From positions 51,643,527 through 51,707,526 of the forward strand of contig NC_092345.1 in the NCBI RefSeq assembly GCF_963676685.1: DNA of 64,000 bases. The letters run 5' to 3'. A model generated the notes under the pieces. That model was given only the letters and a program-made list of their open reading frames with translations, ran no database searches and was not told where the DNA came from. Positions 1 through 11,419 of the stretch are shown here, piece after piece. Each line of letters starts with the position of its first letter. Position 1 is the stretch's first letter. The translations under genes and the position numbers were made by a program. The DNA is from Mytilus edulis (taxonomy: Eukaryota; Mollusca; Bivalvia; Mytilida; Mytilidae).

Positions 1-45
1 GGAAAGTTATAAGTAACGGTCGTGTACACTGATCAATACCTACAG

Positions 46-199
46 AAGTGAAACGATACATGAACTTGCAAGCCCGCCGGACAGGAAATCGATTGAATAC
101 CTGGACGTGTCACCTTACACCCCTTCCAATACCTTTGGGAGTAATACCTTTAGCCATGCTGGTGATCAGATAAGGGAAGATCCGAATTTGTTTAAATAA
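46..199 (+). CDS. C-terminal coding exon of an unrecognised gene (partial)
   Basis: An acceptor (CCTACAG) is followed by an open frame of about 50 codons ending in TAA at 197-199. The first base completes a codon begun in an upstream exon outside the window. The peptide is hydrophilic and rich in Ser, Pro, Asp and Asn, contains EYLDVSPYTPSNTF and ends EDPNLFK, as expected of a cytoplasmic or disordered tail. Base composition is clearly richer in G+C than the AT-rich flanks. The AATAAA at 195-200 overlaps the stop codon and could serve as a polyadenylation signal. Family not recognised. Coding status is inferred from composition, the acceptor and the frame. Confidence 0.42.
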
Positions 200-385
200 A
201 GTTTATTACTTGAAAGAATTATGAACGAATTAGATTTTCGAAAACAATTTCCACGGAACACTTATTTATCATTTTATGATTTGAACTTTGACTTTTTAAC
301 TAATTACAATATTATCAGTTTAAAAATAACAGACTATATGGTTATTTAAAAATATAAGACCATTTTCCGTATCAAGTTAGTCAGT

Positions 386-427
386 CCATGGAAGTATTAT
401 ATTGACGTCAATATAATACTTCCATGG
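386..427. repeat. perfect 42-bp palindrome centred on TGACGTCA
   Basis: The two 21-base arms are exact reverse complements with no spacer. The centre (403-410) is TGACGTCA, the consensus full cAMP-response element. The ends are CCATGG. Flanking bases do not extend the symmetry. Confidence 0.9.
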
Positions 428-781
428 TCAGTCAGATCATGGAAGTAATATTCAGATAAAACAACCGTACGATTGACAAGATATCGACACGCAATTACGA
501 CTACATCGTTTACTGTAGTTTTGTTCCTTTGTGGTTTATTGACATATCGGGATTTTTCATCGGAGAAGGTGACAAGATGGCGGAGAGTAGAGAACTGATA
601 CTCAAAATTTAAAATCGATGGTGATCTCTTATTTAGCGGAATAAAACTTTAATATCTATAAATTTGAGCATTTTTATACAGAATGGACATAATATCAATT
701 TTTGATTTTTTTGCGAAGTTTCCCTTTAATATTCAAACCATGCAGGATAATTTGAATTCTAGTGATATTATACAGTTATAT

Positions 782-818
782 CATAGATGTAATACAGTGG
801 GTAACTATTACATCTATG
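782..818. repeat. inverted repeat with CATAGATGTAATA arms
   Basis: Arms 782-794 and 806-818 (13 bp each, perfect) flank an 11-bp spacer. The same arm sequence recurs as an inverted pair at 60,942-60,969 and as a single copy at 63,794-63,808, so it is probably the end of a dispersed short element. Confidence 0.7.
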
Positions 819-984
819 GTTATATACACTTGATTATATACATGTATGAAAGCTTTGATAATATCTCATTAACGTAATGAGACATTTCCCCTTATATTAT
901 AATGGCTATTGTGGCATGACTCCCCGAAAAAATGGTGAAAAAAAACGAAATTAAGTTGTAGTTCTGTTACCATTGAAGAGGAAT

Positions 985-1533
985 TCATGAGCCCATTTCT
1001 TCAAGCTTTATTCATATTTACTAAATACTAAAACACTTTTGTATTTAAAGAAAAGCCATAATTAAGAAAACAAAACTATCATGATAAAAGACATTTAAAG
1101 TTACAAGATTAAAAGTAAGAGATCACATAGAATATACTTTTATAAAACTATCATAATATTACTAAGTTCAGAAATTTAAATTCTAAAGAATTCCGCTCAT
1201 AAGTCAATTCGTATCTTATAACTTGTCAAATTAAACTATTGACCCAGTAAATATTTTCCTATTCAGAACAAAATCACTGTCATTTAAAAAATGAAACTTG
1301 TTCATACTGGACTGTTGTTGTAGATTTAATCGTATGCCTAACCTTACAAATACTTACATTGACTTACTGGCAAAAGATCAACACTAAAAAGATCATTTAC
1401 AATCTATTGTGACTCAATTATCATGCTGCATTCCTTACATAAATTATATAGACTAGAAGAGTTTAAAACATCTTCTTCAACATCCATGTTCCATATGTGA
1501 TGATTAGTTGTTAACTGTATGACTTGGGTATTT
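985..1533 (-). other. probable 3' UTR with polyadenylation signal
   Basis: Read on the minus strand, this lies downstream of the stop codon at 1,536-1,534. An AATAAA (1,012-1,007) lies about 520 bases after the stop. No open frame of note. Confidence 0.4.
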
Positions 1534-1723
1534 TTACAATCTATAGGAAGTTTCAAATAAAGGGTCCAAGTACTCAGCTAGCTGAATGACCTGGTCCATC
1601 TGCAGTATTGTGGACCCTTTTGACAAAATCTTCATTAGGATTAAATTAATCCCAACCCCTCCAATAAAAAAACCTCCAAAAATGATGAATGCATGCAATG
1701 ACAAAACCATTAACAACAAGAGG
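1534..1723 (-). CDS. terminal coding exon with one transmembrane segment, unrecognised
   Basis: After an acceptor (TCATTGTGACAG, AG at 1,725-1,724) the frame runs about 62 codons to TAA at 1,536-1,534. The first base completes a split codon. The peptide begins with a strongly hydrophobic stretch (about 30 residues, including FIIFGGFFIGGVGINLIL) and continues with a short polar tail ending EYLDPLFETSYRL, the pattern of a single-pass or tail-anchored C-terminus. It may be the last exon of the gene with exons at 10,826-10,488 and 5,617-4,774. Those end in phase 1, whereas this exon needs an upstream phase of 2, so at least one intervening exon that I did not find would be required. Otherwise it belongs to a separate gene. 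Family unknown. Confidence 0.42.
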
Positions 1724-1740
1724 CTGTCACAATGACAGCA

Positions 1741-2815
1741 AACCGGATTTATTAATATTTATTTGTGTCCTGGCAATATCACAAGAACCATTACTGATGA
1801 ATGGTGAAAGTGATAATCATCAGTATCAAATTTGACCTCCATTTTGTCATCAGTATCAACATCTTAAAATTTGAAAAGCTTAGATTGAATGGTTCATGAG
1901 TAAATGCAACAACGTGAATTGAAACGCCATTTCACAATCTTTCAAGAACCATAACTCCTGAACGGTAAAAGTCAAAATTGTCATTATTGAACTTGACCTC
2001 TAATTTGCCTTCAGTAACAACATATACAAATTTCAAAAGCTTTGGTTGAATGGTTCATGAGAAAATGCACGGACACGACTGGAAACACCATTTTTCAATC
2101 TTTCAAGAACCATAACTCCTGAACGGTAAAAGTCAAAATCTTCATTATTGAACTTGGCCTCTATTTTGTCATCAGTAACAACATATTAAAATTTGGGAAG
2201 CTTTGGTAAAACAGTTCATGCATAAATGCACGGACACGACTGGAAACACCATTTTTCAATCTTTCAAGAACCACAACTCGTGAACAGTAAAAGTAAAAAT
2301 CGTCATTATTGAACTTGACCTCCATTTTGTCATCAGTAACAACATATTAAAATTTGGGAAGCTTAGGTAGAACAGTTCATGCAAAAATGCACGGACACGA
2401 CTGGAAACTCCATTTTTCAATCTTTCAAGAACTATAACTCCTGAACGGTAAAAGTCAAAATCGCCATTATTGAACTTGACCTCCATTTTGTCATCAGTAA
2501 CAACATATTAAAATTTGGGAAGCTTAGGTAGAACAGTTCATGAGTAAATGCACGGACACTACTGGAAACTCCATTTTTCAATCTTTCAAGAACCATAACT
2601 CCAGAACGGTAAAAGTCAAAATCACCATTATAGAACTTGACCTTCATTTAGTTGTCAGTAACAACATATTAAAATTTTAAAAGCTTTGGTTGAACGGTTC
2701 ATGAGTTAATGCACGGACAACATTTGATTGCCGCCCGCCCGCCCGCCCGACCGACCGCCCGCCCGCCGTACATCCCCAAATCAATAACCAACATTTTTGT
2801 CACAAAAATCCGGTT
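1741..2815. mobile_element. satellite-bearing element with short terminal inverted repeats (pearl-like)
   Basis: The element starts with AACCGGATTT (1,741-1,750) and ends with AAATCCGGTT (2,806-2,815). The interior is a tandem array of about six monomers of roughly 161 bp; the phrase TCTTTCAAGAACCATAACTC or a variant recurs near 1,938, 2,098, 2,258, 2,420 and 2,581. A C/G-rich simple repeat follows the array. Short inverted ends around a core of ~160-bp satellite monomers match the pearl-type nonautonomous elements described in bivalves. Open frames across this block on the minus strand are repeat translations, not genes. Confidence 0.75.
2731..2768. repeat. (CCCG)n / (CCGA)n simple repeat
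   Basis: A run of GCCC, CCGA and GCCC tetramers near the right end of the satellite-bearing element. Extremely G+C-rich against an AT-rich background. Confidence 0.9.
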
Positions 2816-4744
2816 AAAAATGAGAATAACAGAAATAATTGATTCTGAACGCATTTCACCAAACCTCCTGGAATTTGATGATTAACCATTTGATTTGAAT
2901 CCTGAAACTAGATTTATTAAAAATTCCAATGTTCATGAATGATATTATTAATGTACAAAATGTATGCTGCCAATTTCCGACCTTGAAAAAAAACTTCTAA
3001 AAGGAAGTCATACTTTAGTTACAATATATATGTGATTTTGTTAGTTTCAACAAAGTAAATTGACCTATCCTCCATAAAGTTCCAGATACATGCACTATCT
3101 GTAGAAATGTGTTTCTGAGAGAGATTCATATGGAAAATGTTTTTGAGTGCAGTATTTCACCCTCAGGTTTTAAACTCATGTCTTTAAAAGACAAGAATGT
3201 AAGAAATTGTTTGATTCCTTTTTTTCATTTTGCTTCGATAAAAATGTTTTACTTACATCAGGTATATATATCTATATGGCATGGGCACTTGCTTTTAAAA
3301 AAGACTTCTTATAATAATTAATTTACTTATTTTTAAAAAAACCTGTGTTTTTTTTATTTAGTACCTGGACTTAATTGAAGTTTACACCACATCTCATGGA
3401 TAATAAAGTTAAAAATTTATTCATCACCAATCATAATTTTTTTTATACAGTATGCAGATACATGTATATATATACATGTATCATGGCCATGGGTAATGTA
3501 ATAAATATGTATCTGGTTACATGTATATACAGATTCATAAATTTTCATGAGTTTTATGTAAATTTATTCACAAACACAAAATAAAATGTGATATTGCATC
3601 ATTAAAACCTGTATAAAATATACACCAACGATAGGCTTATTCTTATGGTGCTTTATTTTGATAATTAATCCTCCAGTGTCTGTTTGAATTTGTCAATTTA
3701 TAAGGACTATACATGTATTCTGAACTCAAAAGACGACTATATGAGAATGCTTTGATTTCATGCACACCCATATGCATTAGCCTATTGTGACTTTGTCATC
3801 AATAAAAATGTTTTTTGTTCAAATTAAATGCAACTTTATACAACTGTATTTGGTCATGTATAAACCCAAACAATTTATCTCTCTGTATTCAATTCCAACA
3901 GTTTTACACCTTTGCCAGCATGATATAGTATGTCAAATTGTAGCATGTTTAAACTGATTTTTTTTTTAATTCAACCATATTTACATATATTTTTATATAA
4001 ACTTTAAGTAAAAAGAATACAAAAGCATATATTCTCCCTCAAAATTATATCATAACATTAAAATGGTTTTCAACTTTAACCAAATATATACTAAGATTCA
4101 TGCTAGAGTTCTAGAGTCGAGTTCACCAATTTAACTTGACTTTTGTATGAGAAAATTTTAGGTAAACAGTTTTATCAAATTTAAACATGAAATCTGAATT
4201 AAATTTCGATCCCATGTCCACTTTGTAGAATTTATAGGCAATATATTGATAAGAAAATATATAGGTATAAAGACCTCAAAAGATTAATAAATTAATCTTG
4301 TTTATGTACATATAGTAAAATTTGATAACTGCTAGATGACATTAAACATTTATGGAATTTTGTTTATACTCTGTCGTAAAAATATTAATCATATCAGCAA
4401 AAGAACATAAAAATATTTAATTTGTTGTTTACATGCATTTTGTGATATATTTGAAATTTTAAAAGGTTTTATTTCTGTCCTACCTATGCTTTATTAAAAA
4501 TGTATTTTCAATATAAAGTGACTAATATTGTTCAATACCATATATCAAATTATGAATAGAATTATCAGTACTTTACGATAACTATAATAAATATAATTAA
4601 ATATAACATTTGATCGTTTTTAGCTATTAATTTGTTTTCCTACTGAATTTATTTTAAAAGTCATTGCAAAAATAAGAATATTGAGGTCATTACTATTTGA
4701 CCCTTCCTTCAAATCAAGCTTAAATAAGCAAGATTATAATTTCA
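2816..4744. other. AT-rich stretch without recognisable gene
   Basis: Runs of A and T, a few ATACATGTATA-like stretches and short frames on both strands without splice support. On the minus strand it would be intronic or intergenic, depending on whether the exon at 1,723 belongs to the gene at 4,774-10,826. Confidence 0.5.
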
Positions 4745-4773
4745 TTAAACAGAGATTTTTTTTATTATCTCAC

Positions 4774-5617
4774 CTTTATGCACCACACCTTTCCGTACCA
4801 ATATTTTTCCTTGCTTGCGATGGATGTTTTCAGCCTCTACATAGCCTCTATTTTGACCATATGACTGCATATCCTGAGTTTTTGACTGAGTATTTATTTG
4901 CTTGTCCACTGAACCTGAAGATTTAACAGAGGAGGTGTCAACATCTATTGCACTATCAGGAGTGGAATCTGGGCTATGAACTCTCCAATGTGAAGATTTG
5001 TTCATATAATGCCCTTCATTTTTATAATGGTCTTGCTTATATTTTCTATTCATTGACTGAAGCATTTGTTCTCTGTATTCTAATTCTTTTGCTAAAGCAC
5101 TAAGAGGGTCTTGATTTTTCTCTGAAATGTCAGAGCTTATGCTTGACCTTTTTAACTTATTTTCAATGTCACTTGCAAGCTTTGCACTATGGTATTTTCT
5201 GTGTTGTAATAAACGTTTAAGTGTATCTGAGGTAGCTGTCAGCCTATTCCTTGTGGATGAGTCAGACATCATCGAGGGTGTTGGACTTGTTAAAGAGTCA
5301 CGGTCCACTTCAATTCTAGACCCCAACATATTTTCAATTTCTTGATCCCACTTGGAAGCTGGCCTTTCTGAACAAACACTACCCGTATCTATAACAGGAG
5401 ACGAGTCATCTTCAAAATGAACACGAAGACCTGAATTAAAAATTCTCCTGGTTTGACGATGGCTTCTGGCATCAGAGGATCTATACTGGAAGGCCTGTGG
5501 ATATTTCTTATACAAGTTTTGGAAGTAATCAGACTGACTTGATACAGAGGAAGATCTTTCTCTTCCAGGAAAATCCTGTATGTCACTTGTACTTCTTCTC
5601 CTGGGATCAACATAAGT
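4774..5617 (-). CDS. large disordered coding exon of an unrecognised protein
   Basis: After an acceptor (TTTTTAATTTTAG) an open phase-0 frame of 281 codons begins TYVDPRRRSTSDIQDF and ends at a good donor (AAAG/GTGAGA) at 4,774/4,773, phase 1. Read-through beyond the donor would stop at 4,747-4,745. The sequence is Ser/Arg/Lys/Asp-rich and predicted disordered, with a basic helix-prone segment (LKRLLQHRKYHSAKLASDI), a second one with coiled-coil character (LAKELEYREQMLQSMNRKY), and many SP, SD and ST sites that could be phosphorylated. The upstream partner exon at 10,826-10,488 also ends in phase 0, so the two join in frame. This looks like a cytoskeletal or scaffold-type protein, but I recognise no family. 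The vertebrate neighbour of XPR1, KIAA1614, is a possibility raised only by synteny. Confidence 0.7.
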
Positions 5618-5723
5618 CTAAAATTAAAAAAGACCACATTATTTACATGTACATGGCATTTAAGAATTTTAATTATTCCTTGGGTATTTGCAGCAAAATT
5701 TAACAGTAAACAGTTAACAGGGT

Positions 5724-5927
5724 TGTCCTTTTTTGAGTTTTAATGTATTAAACTCAAATTTTGAAATTCCATAGTGTCCTTTTTTGAGTTTATATGTATT
5801 AAACTCAAATTTTGAAATTCCATGGTGTCCTTTTTTGAGTTTAAATGTATTAAACTCAAATTTTGAAATTCCATAGTGTCCTTTTTTGAGTTTAAATGTA
5901 TTAAACTCAAATTTTGAAATTCCATGG
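5724..5927. repeat. 51-bp minisatellite, four exact-length copies
   Basis: Copies start at 5,724, 5,775, 5,826 and 5,877. Each contains an inverted pair TTGAGTTTA/TAAACTCAA. Because 51 bp is 17 codons, two minus-strand frames stay open through all copies and give repeated 17-residue peptides. The array lies about 110 bp upstream of the acceptor of the exon at 5,617, so it is intronic in the model given here. Confidence 0.9.
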
Positions 5928-6639
5928 TGCAATCTTATCATAAATGACAGTTATTGCCCTTTGTTCTGTCTTTTAAAGTACATTTTCCAGAATGTATATA
6001 TCTAAAGAACAAAGTGTCTATATATCTTATAAAAAAAATAAATTGTTCTATATTAATTTCCTTTAGTGATCTTAACCAAATATGATAGCCTACATTTTGT
6101 AACTACAGACATTTTGACTATGTATCATGATTTCTACATGAATGTATTAATAATAAACAACAAAGTGATCTTCCTAGAAATTCCTCATTCTTGTGACCAA
6201 ATAGGATTAAAAGTCACAAAAACATTGTCAATCTTTCACAAAAACATTGTTATAGAAAACATGATGGCCATGCTGTCTTACCAATCAAGAAACAATGATA
6301 AAGTCATGTACACGCTCAGGGTCCAATAAAGAACCAATGATAACGTCATGTGCATGCTGGGTCCGTGATGAAATATGAAATGAAGTTTTGTTGTATAAAG
6401 ATACAACAATAAATTGACATTCCATTGTACATGATGAATTGGTAGTTAAATCAATACAATAAAACAGCTTTCTCATCAAATATTGATTATACAATGATTA
6501 ATGATTATCTCCCCTTGATAAATTAGAATTATTTTGATATGTAACATTTTGCAGCTATAGAAATGTAACAGTTTAACATAGTTTCTAAATCATTGAACTT
6601 TTTTTACACAAAAGAAAATATGTTAGTAGTGTTATAGTT

Positions 6640-7170
6640 CACATTAAGCTTTTTCTCAAGTCAATTGACTTTTATAAAATTTGAGTTGAAAATCTACAAA
6701 AGTCTCAAAACTAAGAGGTACTGGGAGCAAAGTTTAAATATTGAAACCTGACTCCTAACCATATAATCCTCTTGATACTATCTTTTGATTGTAAGAAGCT
6801 ACTGTTCAAGTTTGGTAAAAATCCAGGATAATTTATGAATCTTAAGATTCAGAAAAAAATATATGTTTTAAAAAGATTACCTTCAGACTGTATGTAATAG
6901 TAACTTGAAGAAAAACGAAGTCCATTTATAAGTAAAATACGGATAAACAGGTAAAAAAAATTAACAAAATTTCCTTTTAGATATTAGCTTTTGATCATAA
7001 ACAAGTTTCTATCCAAGTTTGGTACAGATCCAGGATAGTTTAAGAAAGTTATTAAAATTTTAAAAACTTTAACCACAGAGTGAATATTTGTGAACGCCAC
7101 CGCCAATAACGACGCCGACGGAATGTAGAACCGCTACATTGTATGTCTCGCTTTTTCGACTAAAGTCGAA
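6640..7170. repeat. dispersed repeat with two degenerate monomers
   Basis: The phrase AAGTTTGGTAaagATCCAGGATA occurs near 6,810 and again, diverged, near 7,015. The block ends with a G+C-richer tail (GAACGCCACCGCC and a Thr/Ser-less CGACGCCGACGGAATG stretch) and a small hairpin (TTTTTCGACTAAAGTCGAA). Such endings are typical of bivalve satellite-bearing elements. It lies in the intron between the minus-strand exons. Confidence 0.5.
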
Positions 7171-9780
7171 GGCTGGACAAAACTTCAGCAGCATTTTTTT
7201 CTTTTCACGATTTCAATCAAAAGCATCAAATCTTAAAAATTTTATTTGATGATACATGTATCACAACTCAAATTAAGGTTTTAAAGCCATAGTTGTTTAA
7301 TTGTCAACACTAGATATTTGTCACCTTCAGATGTTCAGAGGCTGATTCAGGGAGGGCTAGGCTAGGGGAGCTACAATGCTACATTTAGGGTCACCTTTAA
7401 TGCCAACTTTTTATTTGTTCCACTCCATACATTGCCTAGTTTGGGCCCCAGGGCCCTTCCTTTTTCCAAACTCTTGATCCACATCTGACCTTTGTAAAAT
7501 ACATGTATCCTCAGAAAATGTTAAAATGTTATTTTAAAGAACAGTTACATTTTAAGCTAATAAAATCAAAACTTTTAAATACTTCAGAACTTTTAAGATC
7601 AACAATTTCAGATTCTTTTCTTATTTATGTAAGTAAATGTTAGTTAACCTGATCATTAATATATGCAAAAATCTAGGCCAAACATGTATATAGTTTACAA
7701 AAATATTTAAATACTGGATTATGTTCTCAAATTCCCTTCAAATACTTAACGCAAATATGTTTGGTAAACATTCTGTTATTGTGTCAAAAAATAATTTTGT
7801 CAAATCTAAAATTTCATATATAAAACACACAATCATTTCTTTATCATTATGATCATAGGCATACTACTGTAATAGTAATTTGAAATATACATAGATTTAG
7901 ACATGTGTACTTCAAAATCTCTTAAAAAAAATGTTTAATTTTGACCAAGGAATGACATATCATTGAATTCCTACCAGGAAATGGCTAGAAATAAAGAATA
8001 CATTTTTGTAATTCATCATGTTCATCAAAATCTGTAATTGTAGATCTAGATCTAAGTAATTTATTTAGATTCATGTTATTCACTTTAATTTGAATACTAC
8101 ATGAACATATAAAAAAAAGTGGTATGATTAACAATAATAAAACTCTCCAAGAGACACCAAAGGACATATGAATTAATAACTACATGTCACTGTATGCCTT
8201 CAACAATGAGCAAGTACATATATGTATTGTATATGTTCCAATACATGTACATTTGTACATGTACAGTACATATATGACCAAATAAAAATACTACAGAACT
8301 CTTATTATTTTAAATTGTTTTTTAGGCCAACAATGTGTTAACTTAACTTCATAAACTATACATGTTAATTCTGCCCATTATAATCCATAATAGAAATGAG
8401 ATTTGGGAGGACCACCTACATGTATCTAGGGCTTTTTACTGATAAGAGCCTAGATTATTTATGAATCTATATGTATGATTACAGAAACAGTTTTTGCTCA
8501 TATAAATACACTGGTACATGGTACATTTGTACCTGTACACTATTTGATGGAAACATGTTGAATGAGTCACCATTTTAAGTAATTTCCATAACATACAAAC
8601 TTTTATGCCAGATCAATGATACATGATATAGGCAAATTGAAATACATTATATTTTGTAGTTTTAACTTTGTTCAGAAACTGTCTACTTTACATGTACATT
8701 GTAGATGTGTGTATTGCATTATCATGTATATATATATAGCTCAAAGAGTATATAATTTATATTAAGCAGTCCAACACAATGCACATGTATGTAAATTTGT
8801 TCCCTAAGGTTTCATCTTAAAAGGCCTTTAAGCATTTTTGTTAAGGGGCTTGATTCTAATTATGAATTAGCCAAAGACTAAATTTTAGTGGCCAACAGTA
8901 CAAGAAATTCACTATAAGTGCATTGGTTTAAAACAATATAAGGAAATGGTCTTTTTTTACTTACATGCCATGATGTTCTTGAAGAAAACCCTACCAAGCC
9001 AATGTTTTCAAAGATTTTAAAATTGATTTTTCAAGCTCCCAAATAAGGAATTTAGTGCATTTTGCTTGTACATTTTGAGGTAACCTAGGTTGCAGTTGGA
9101 GCTCAGTAGCAGATGGAAATCACCACATACTTGCAGACTATACATTTGAAACGGCCATAATACATGTAATAGCTTTTGAAGAAAACAATAAAAAGTCAGA
9201 TTTCTACAGCTTATAAAAATATGGAAAAGCTGGTTCTATTAAGGACTTTTAAAAGAACAATTTACATGTGCATGTATACAATGGTATATATATATGCCAT
9301 TTTATAGGTAAAAAAAAATAAAAAATGGAAAATAAACTTCAACACCATACTAATTTTATATGAAAAAAAACCCAGACATACTTAGGATCCTGCTATCTTC
9401 TGTGGATTATTTTTTTAAGCTCCAACTTTCAAATGTTTGTCTCAATTTTAGTTCATGTACATGTACAAAATGTATATATCAAGTGTGAAAATAAAGATCT
9501 TACATTGTAAATGTGTTAAGAGGATAAACAAAAATTTTGTCAAATTAAATTATTAAAGCTAGAAACACACAATAGGATATGCAATTATATAATTATAATG
9601 ATACTGTTACATCATCGAATGATTTAATAATTTAGTTGTAGACATGGTAGATGAACCAGTAAATTTAAAAACCTTAGAATATAGGAAAAGAAATGAATAA
9701 ATAAATAGATTACTATGAATGAATTATTTTGATGATCAATGTAAAATGATGTACATGTACATGTACTGTAAATGTACATG
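7171..9780. other. intronic stretch of the minus-strand gene, no exon seen
   Basis: AT-rich, with many TACATGTA-type palindromic words. A diverged copy of the common mussel repeat (TGGTATGATTaaCAATaataAAACTCTCC) lies at about 8,102-8,215. No frame has splice-site support. Confidence 0.5.
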
Positions 9781-9784
9781 TGTA

Positions 9785-9905
9785 AAATTGAGAAAGGAAA
9801 TGGGGAATGTGTCAAAGCGACAACAACCCGACCATAGAGCAGACAACAGCCGAAGGCCACCAATGGGTCTTCAATGTAGCGAGAATTCCTGCACCCGTAG
9901 ATGTA
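9785..9905. repeat. dispersed mussel repeat, family GGAATGTGTCAAAGCGACAA
   Basis: The phrase AATGTGTCAAAGCGACAACA followed by a segment on Pro/Asp-like GAAGGCCACCAATGGG text recurs, diverged, at about 22,165-22,300 and in the opposite orientation at about 52,620-52,770. Confidence 0.75.
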
Positions 9906-10487
9906 TGTATTGGATTTTTATGTATAATGAAATACAGATCGTGGATCCATGCTTTGTACAACACTCTGTTCTCCTATTTGATATGATAATCATGTTAATT
10001 AAGGTACCAATGAATTTTCTGCCTCTTAATTCTTAAAAATACAAATATATGCAACATAGGAATCTGAAAAGGCGTGGGATTCAAACCAGAAAATAAAATA
10101 AAAAATAGGTGACCGATTCCCTTAAAACTGCATGTGTATGAACACAGAAAATATGTATGATAGATGTACATTTTGTATTTACACTTTAGAGAATTTACAT
10201 GTAGCTGACCAAATTACCCTAAATTTGTTTTGGATTTATAAACCAAACTATATATATATATATAACGTCAAGGTGAAGCAACAATCCCTTTTTCATTATG
10301 ACAAATTTTTTAAATTATGATGCAAAATTTTGAAAGAGCTTCTCCAAGCTAATGTGATTTTAAGTAATAGCAAAATAATTTGTATACAAGTGTAAATACA
10401 TCTATTTCAATCAGATTGATAAATATAAGTTCTCACACATGTAAAGATGAAATGATAAATAGTGAACAGGTGAATTTGAACACATAC

Positions 10488-10826
10488 CCTTTTCGAGCAC
10501 GACTCCATATTCAATTCTATTTCTGACTTGTCAGTCCTATTTATCCAAGGATATTTTATTAATCCAGACTTTTTATAATCCCTTTTTATGTCAAAGTCTG
10601 ATGTCAAATATTTGTTGTTTGGAATTGTCATGTTAAATTGACCAGTGCTTTCATTGTTGTTATTGAAAATTTTATCTGTATCAGTAAAATCCATCAGTGG
10701 TTGAATGTTTTGATCTTGTTCCTGGTGTGTTTCGTGTTTATCATGATAACCATTATCATTTTCATGAAGTCTATCTGATGGAGACAGGTGTTCATGAGAT
10801 CGATTTTTTGTTTGATTATTAAACAT
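10488..10826 (-). CDS. first coding exon of the unrecognised minus-strand gene
   Basis: ATG at 10,826-10,824 opens 113 codons ending at a donor (AAAAGG/GTATGT) after position 10,488, phase 0. The peptide is rich in Asn, Asp, His, Lys and Gln (for example HEHLSPSDRLHENDN), lacks a signal peptide and is predicted disordered. It splices in frame to the exon at 5,617, giving ...MESCSKR-TYVDPRRR. The gene starts head-to-head with XPR1, 524 bp away. Further small exons in the 4.9-kb intron cannot be excluded. No family recognised. Confidence 0.6.
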
Positions 10827-11350
10827 TTCGCGCCACGAATATTAATATCCTAATTCTAACCCACTTCCATTTTCACTTTTTATCTTTTTCAACCCATACC
10901 AAAGTTTATTTCAAAACTGTTTGCTCTGTCCAGTCATGATTTCAAGTTTAACACTTTTTAAATCCTCGCACCTGTCACCTTACCCAAAAGCTTTGTGTAG
11001 TAACCTTGCTACGTCATTGGTTTATGTGTATTGCACACTTCTCGTGACGTTTTCACATTAGGTAAAAATAGAGCAGAGAAGAATGATACATGTTGATGTT
11101 CAATAACAAATTCTACGGTCCATTGACTTAAGCATTAAGACCAAACATGATAGATTACTTGACAAATTAATGCAAATTTAATTTGACAGTTTAAATCGTA
11201 TGGCAAACATCAAAATTGACGTTTAAATAGAAAATATTTCATCTCTGTCTACTTTCAATTTCTTACAACAGGCAACAACAGCCACTGAAAGATCAAGCAT
11301 TTTTGGGTATCCTGTCAGATTTTAAAATTAAATGTTCTGGGTGAAACAAG
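10827..11350. promoter_or_regulatory. shared upstream region between divergent genes
   Basis: The 524 bp separate the minus-strand ATG at 10,826 from the XPR1 ATG at 11,351. It holds CpG-containing words unlike the flanks (GCGCCACG at 10,829-10,836, TACGTCATTGG near 11,011, CTCGTGACG near 11,041), which resemble CRE/E-box and CCAAT-type sites. The XPR1 5' UTR probably occupies its right part. The promoter role is inferred from divergent arrangement only. Confidence 0.45.
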
Positions 11351-11419
11351 ATGAAATTTGCTGAACATCTTGGTGCCCACATAACCCCAGAATGGAGGAA
11401 GCAATACATACAATATGAG
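11351..11419 (+). CDS. XPR1: XPR1 exon 1 (residues 1-23)
   Basis: Start codon followed by [20 protein letters not shown], the N-terminal SPX helix that contributes to inositol pyrophosphate binding. Donor GAG/GTAAAT, phase 0. Confidence 0.93.

Larger units (their letters stand above)
200..984. other. intergenic stretch with palindromes and a possible promoter
   Basis: No convincing gene. It holds a perfect 42-bp palindrome (386-427), an inverted repeat with CCATAGATGTAAT-type arms (782-818), and at 577-612 a 12-codon reading frame opening with AAGATGGCGGAG. That opening resembles a genuine start context and could be a leader exon or upstream ORF. Confidence 0.4.

Noticed and set aside
577..612. 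Short ATGGCGGAG frame as a real gene start
   Set aside because: Only 12 codons and no donor inside; kept only as a possible leader or upstream ORF.
2256..2647. Two minus-strand frames with near-identical peptides
   Set aside because: They are translations of the ~161-bp satellite monomers inside the element at 1,741-2,815.
3109..3584. Two plus-strand frames of about 70 codons
   Set aside because: AT-rich, no splice support, no domain or composition suggesting coding.
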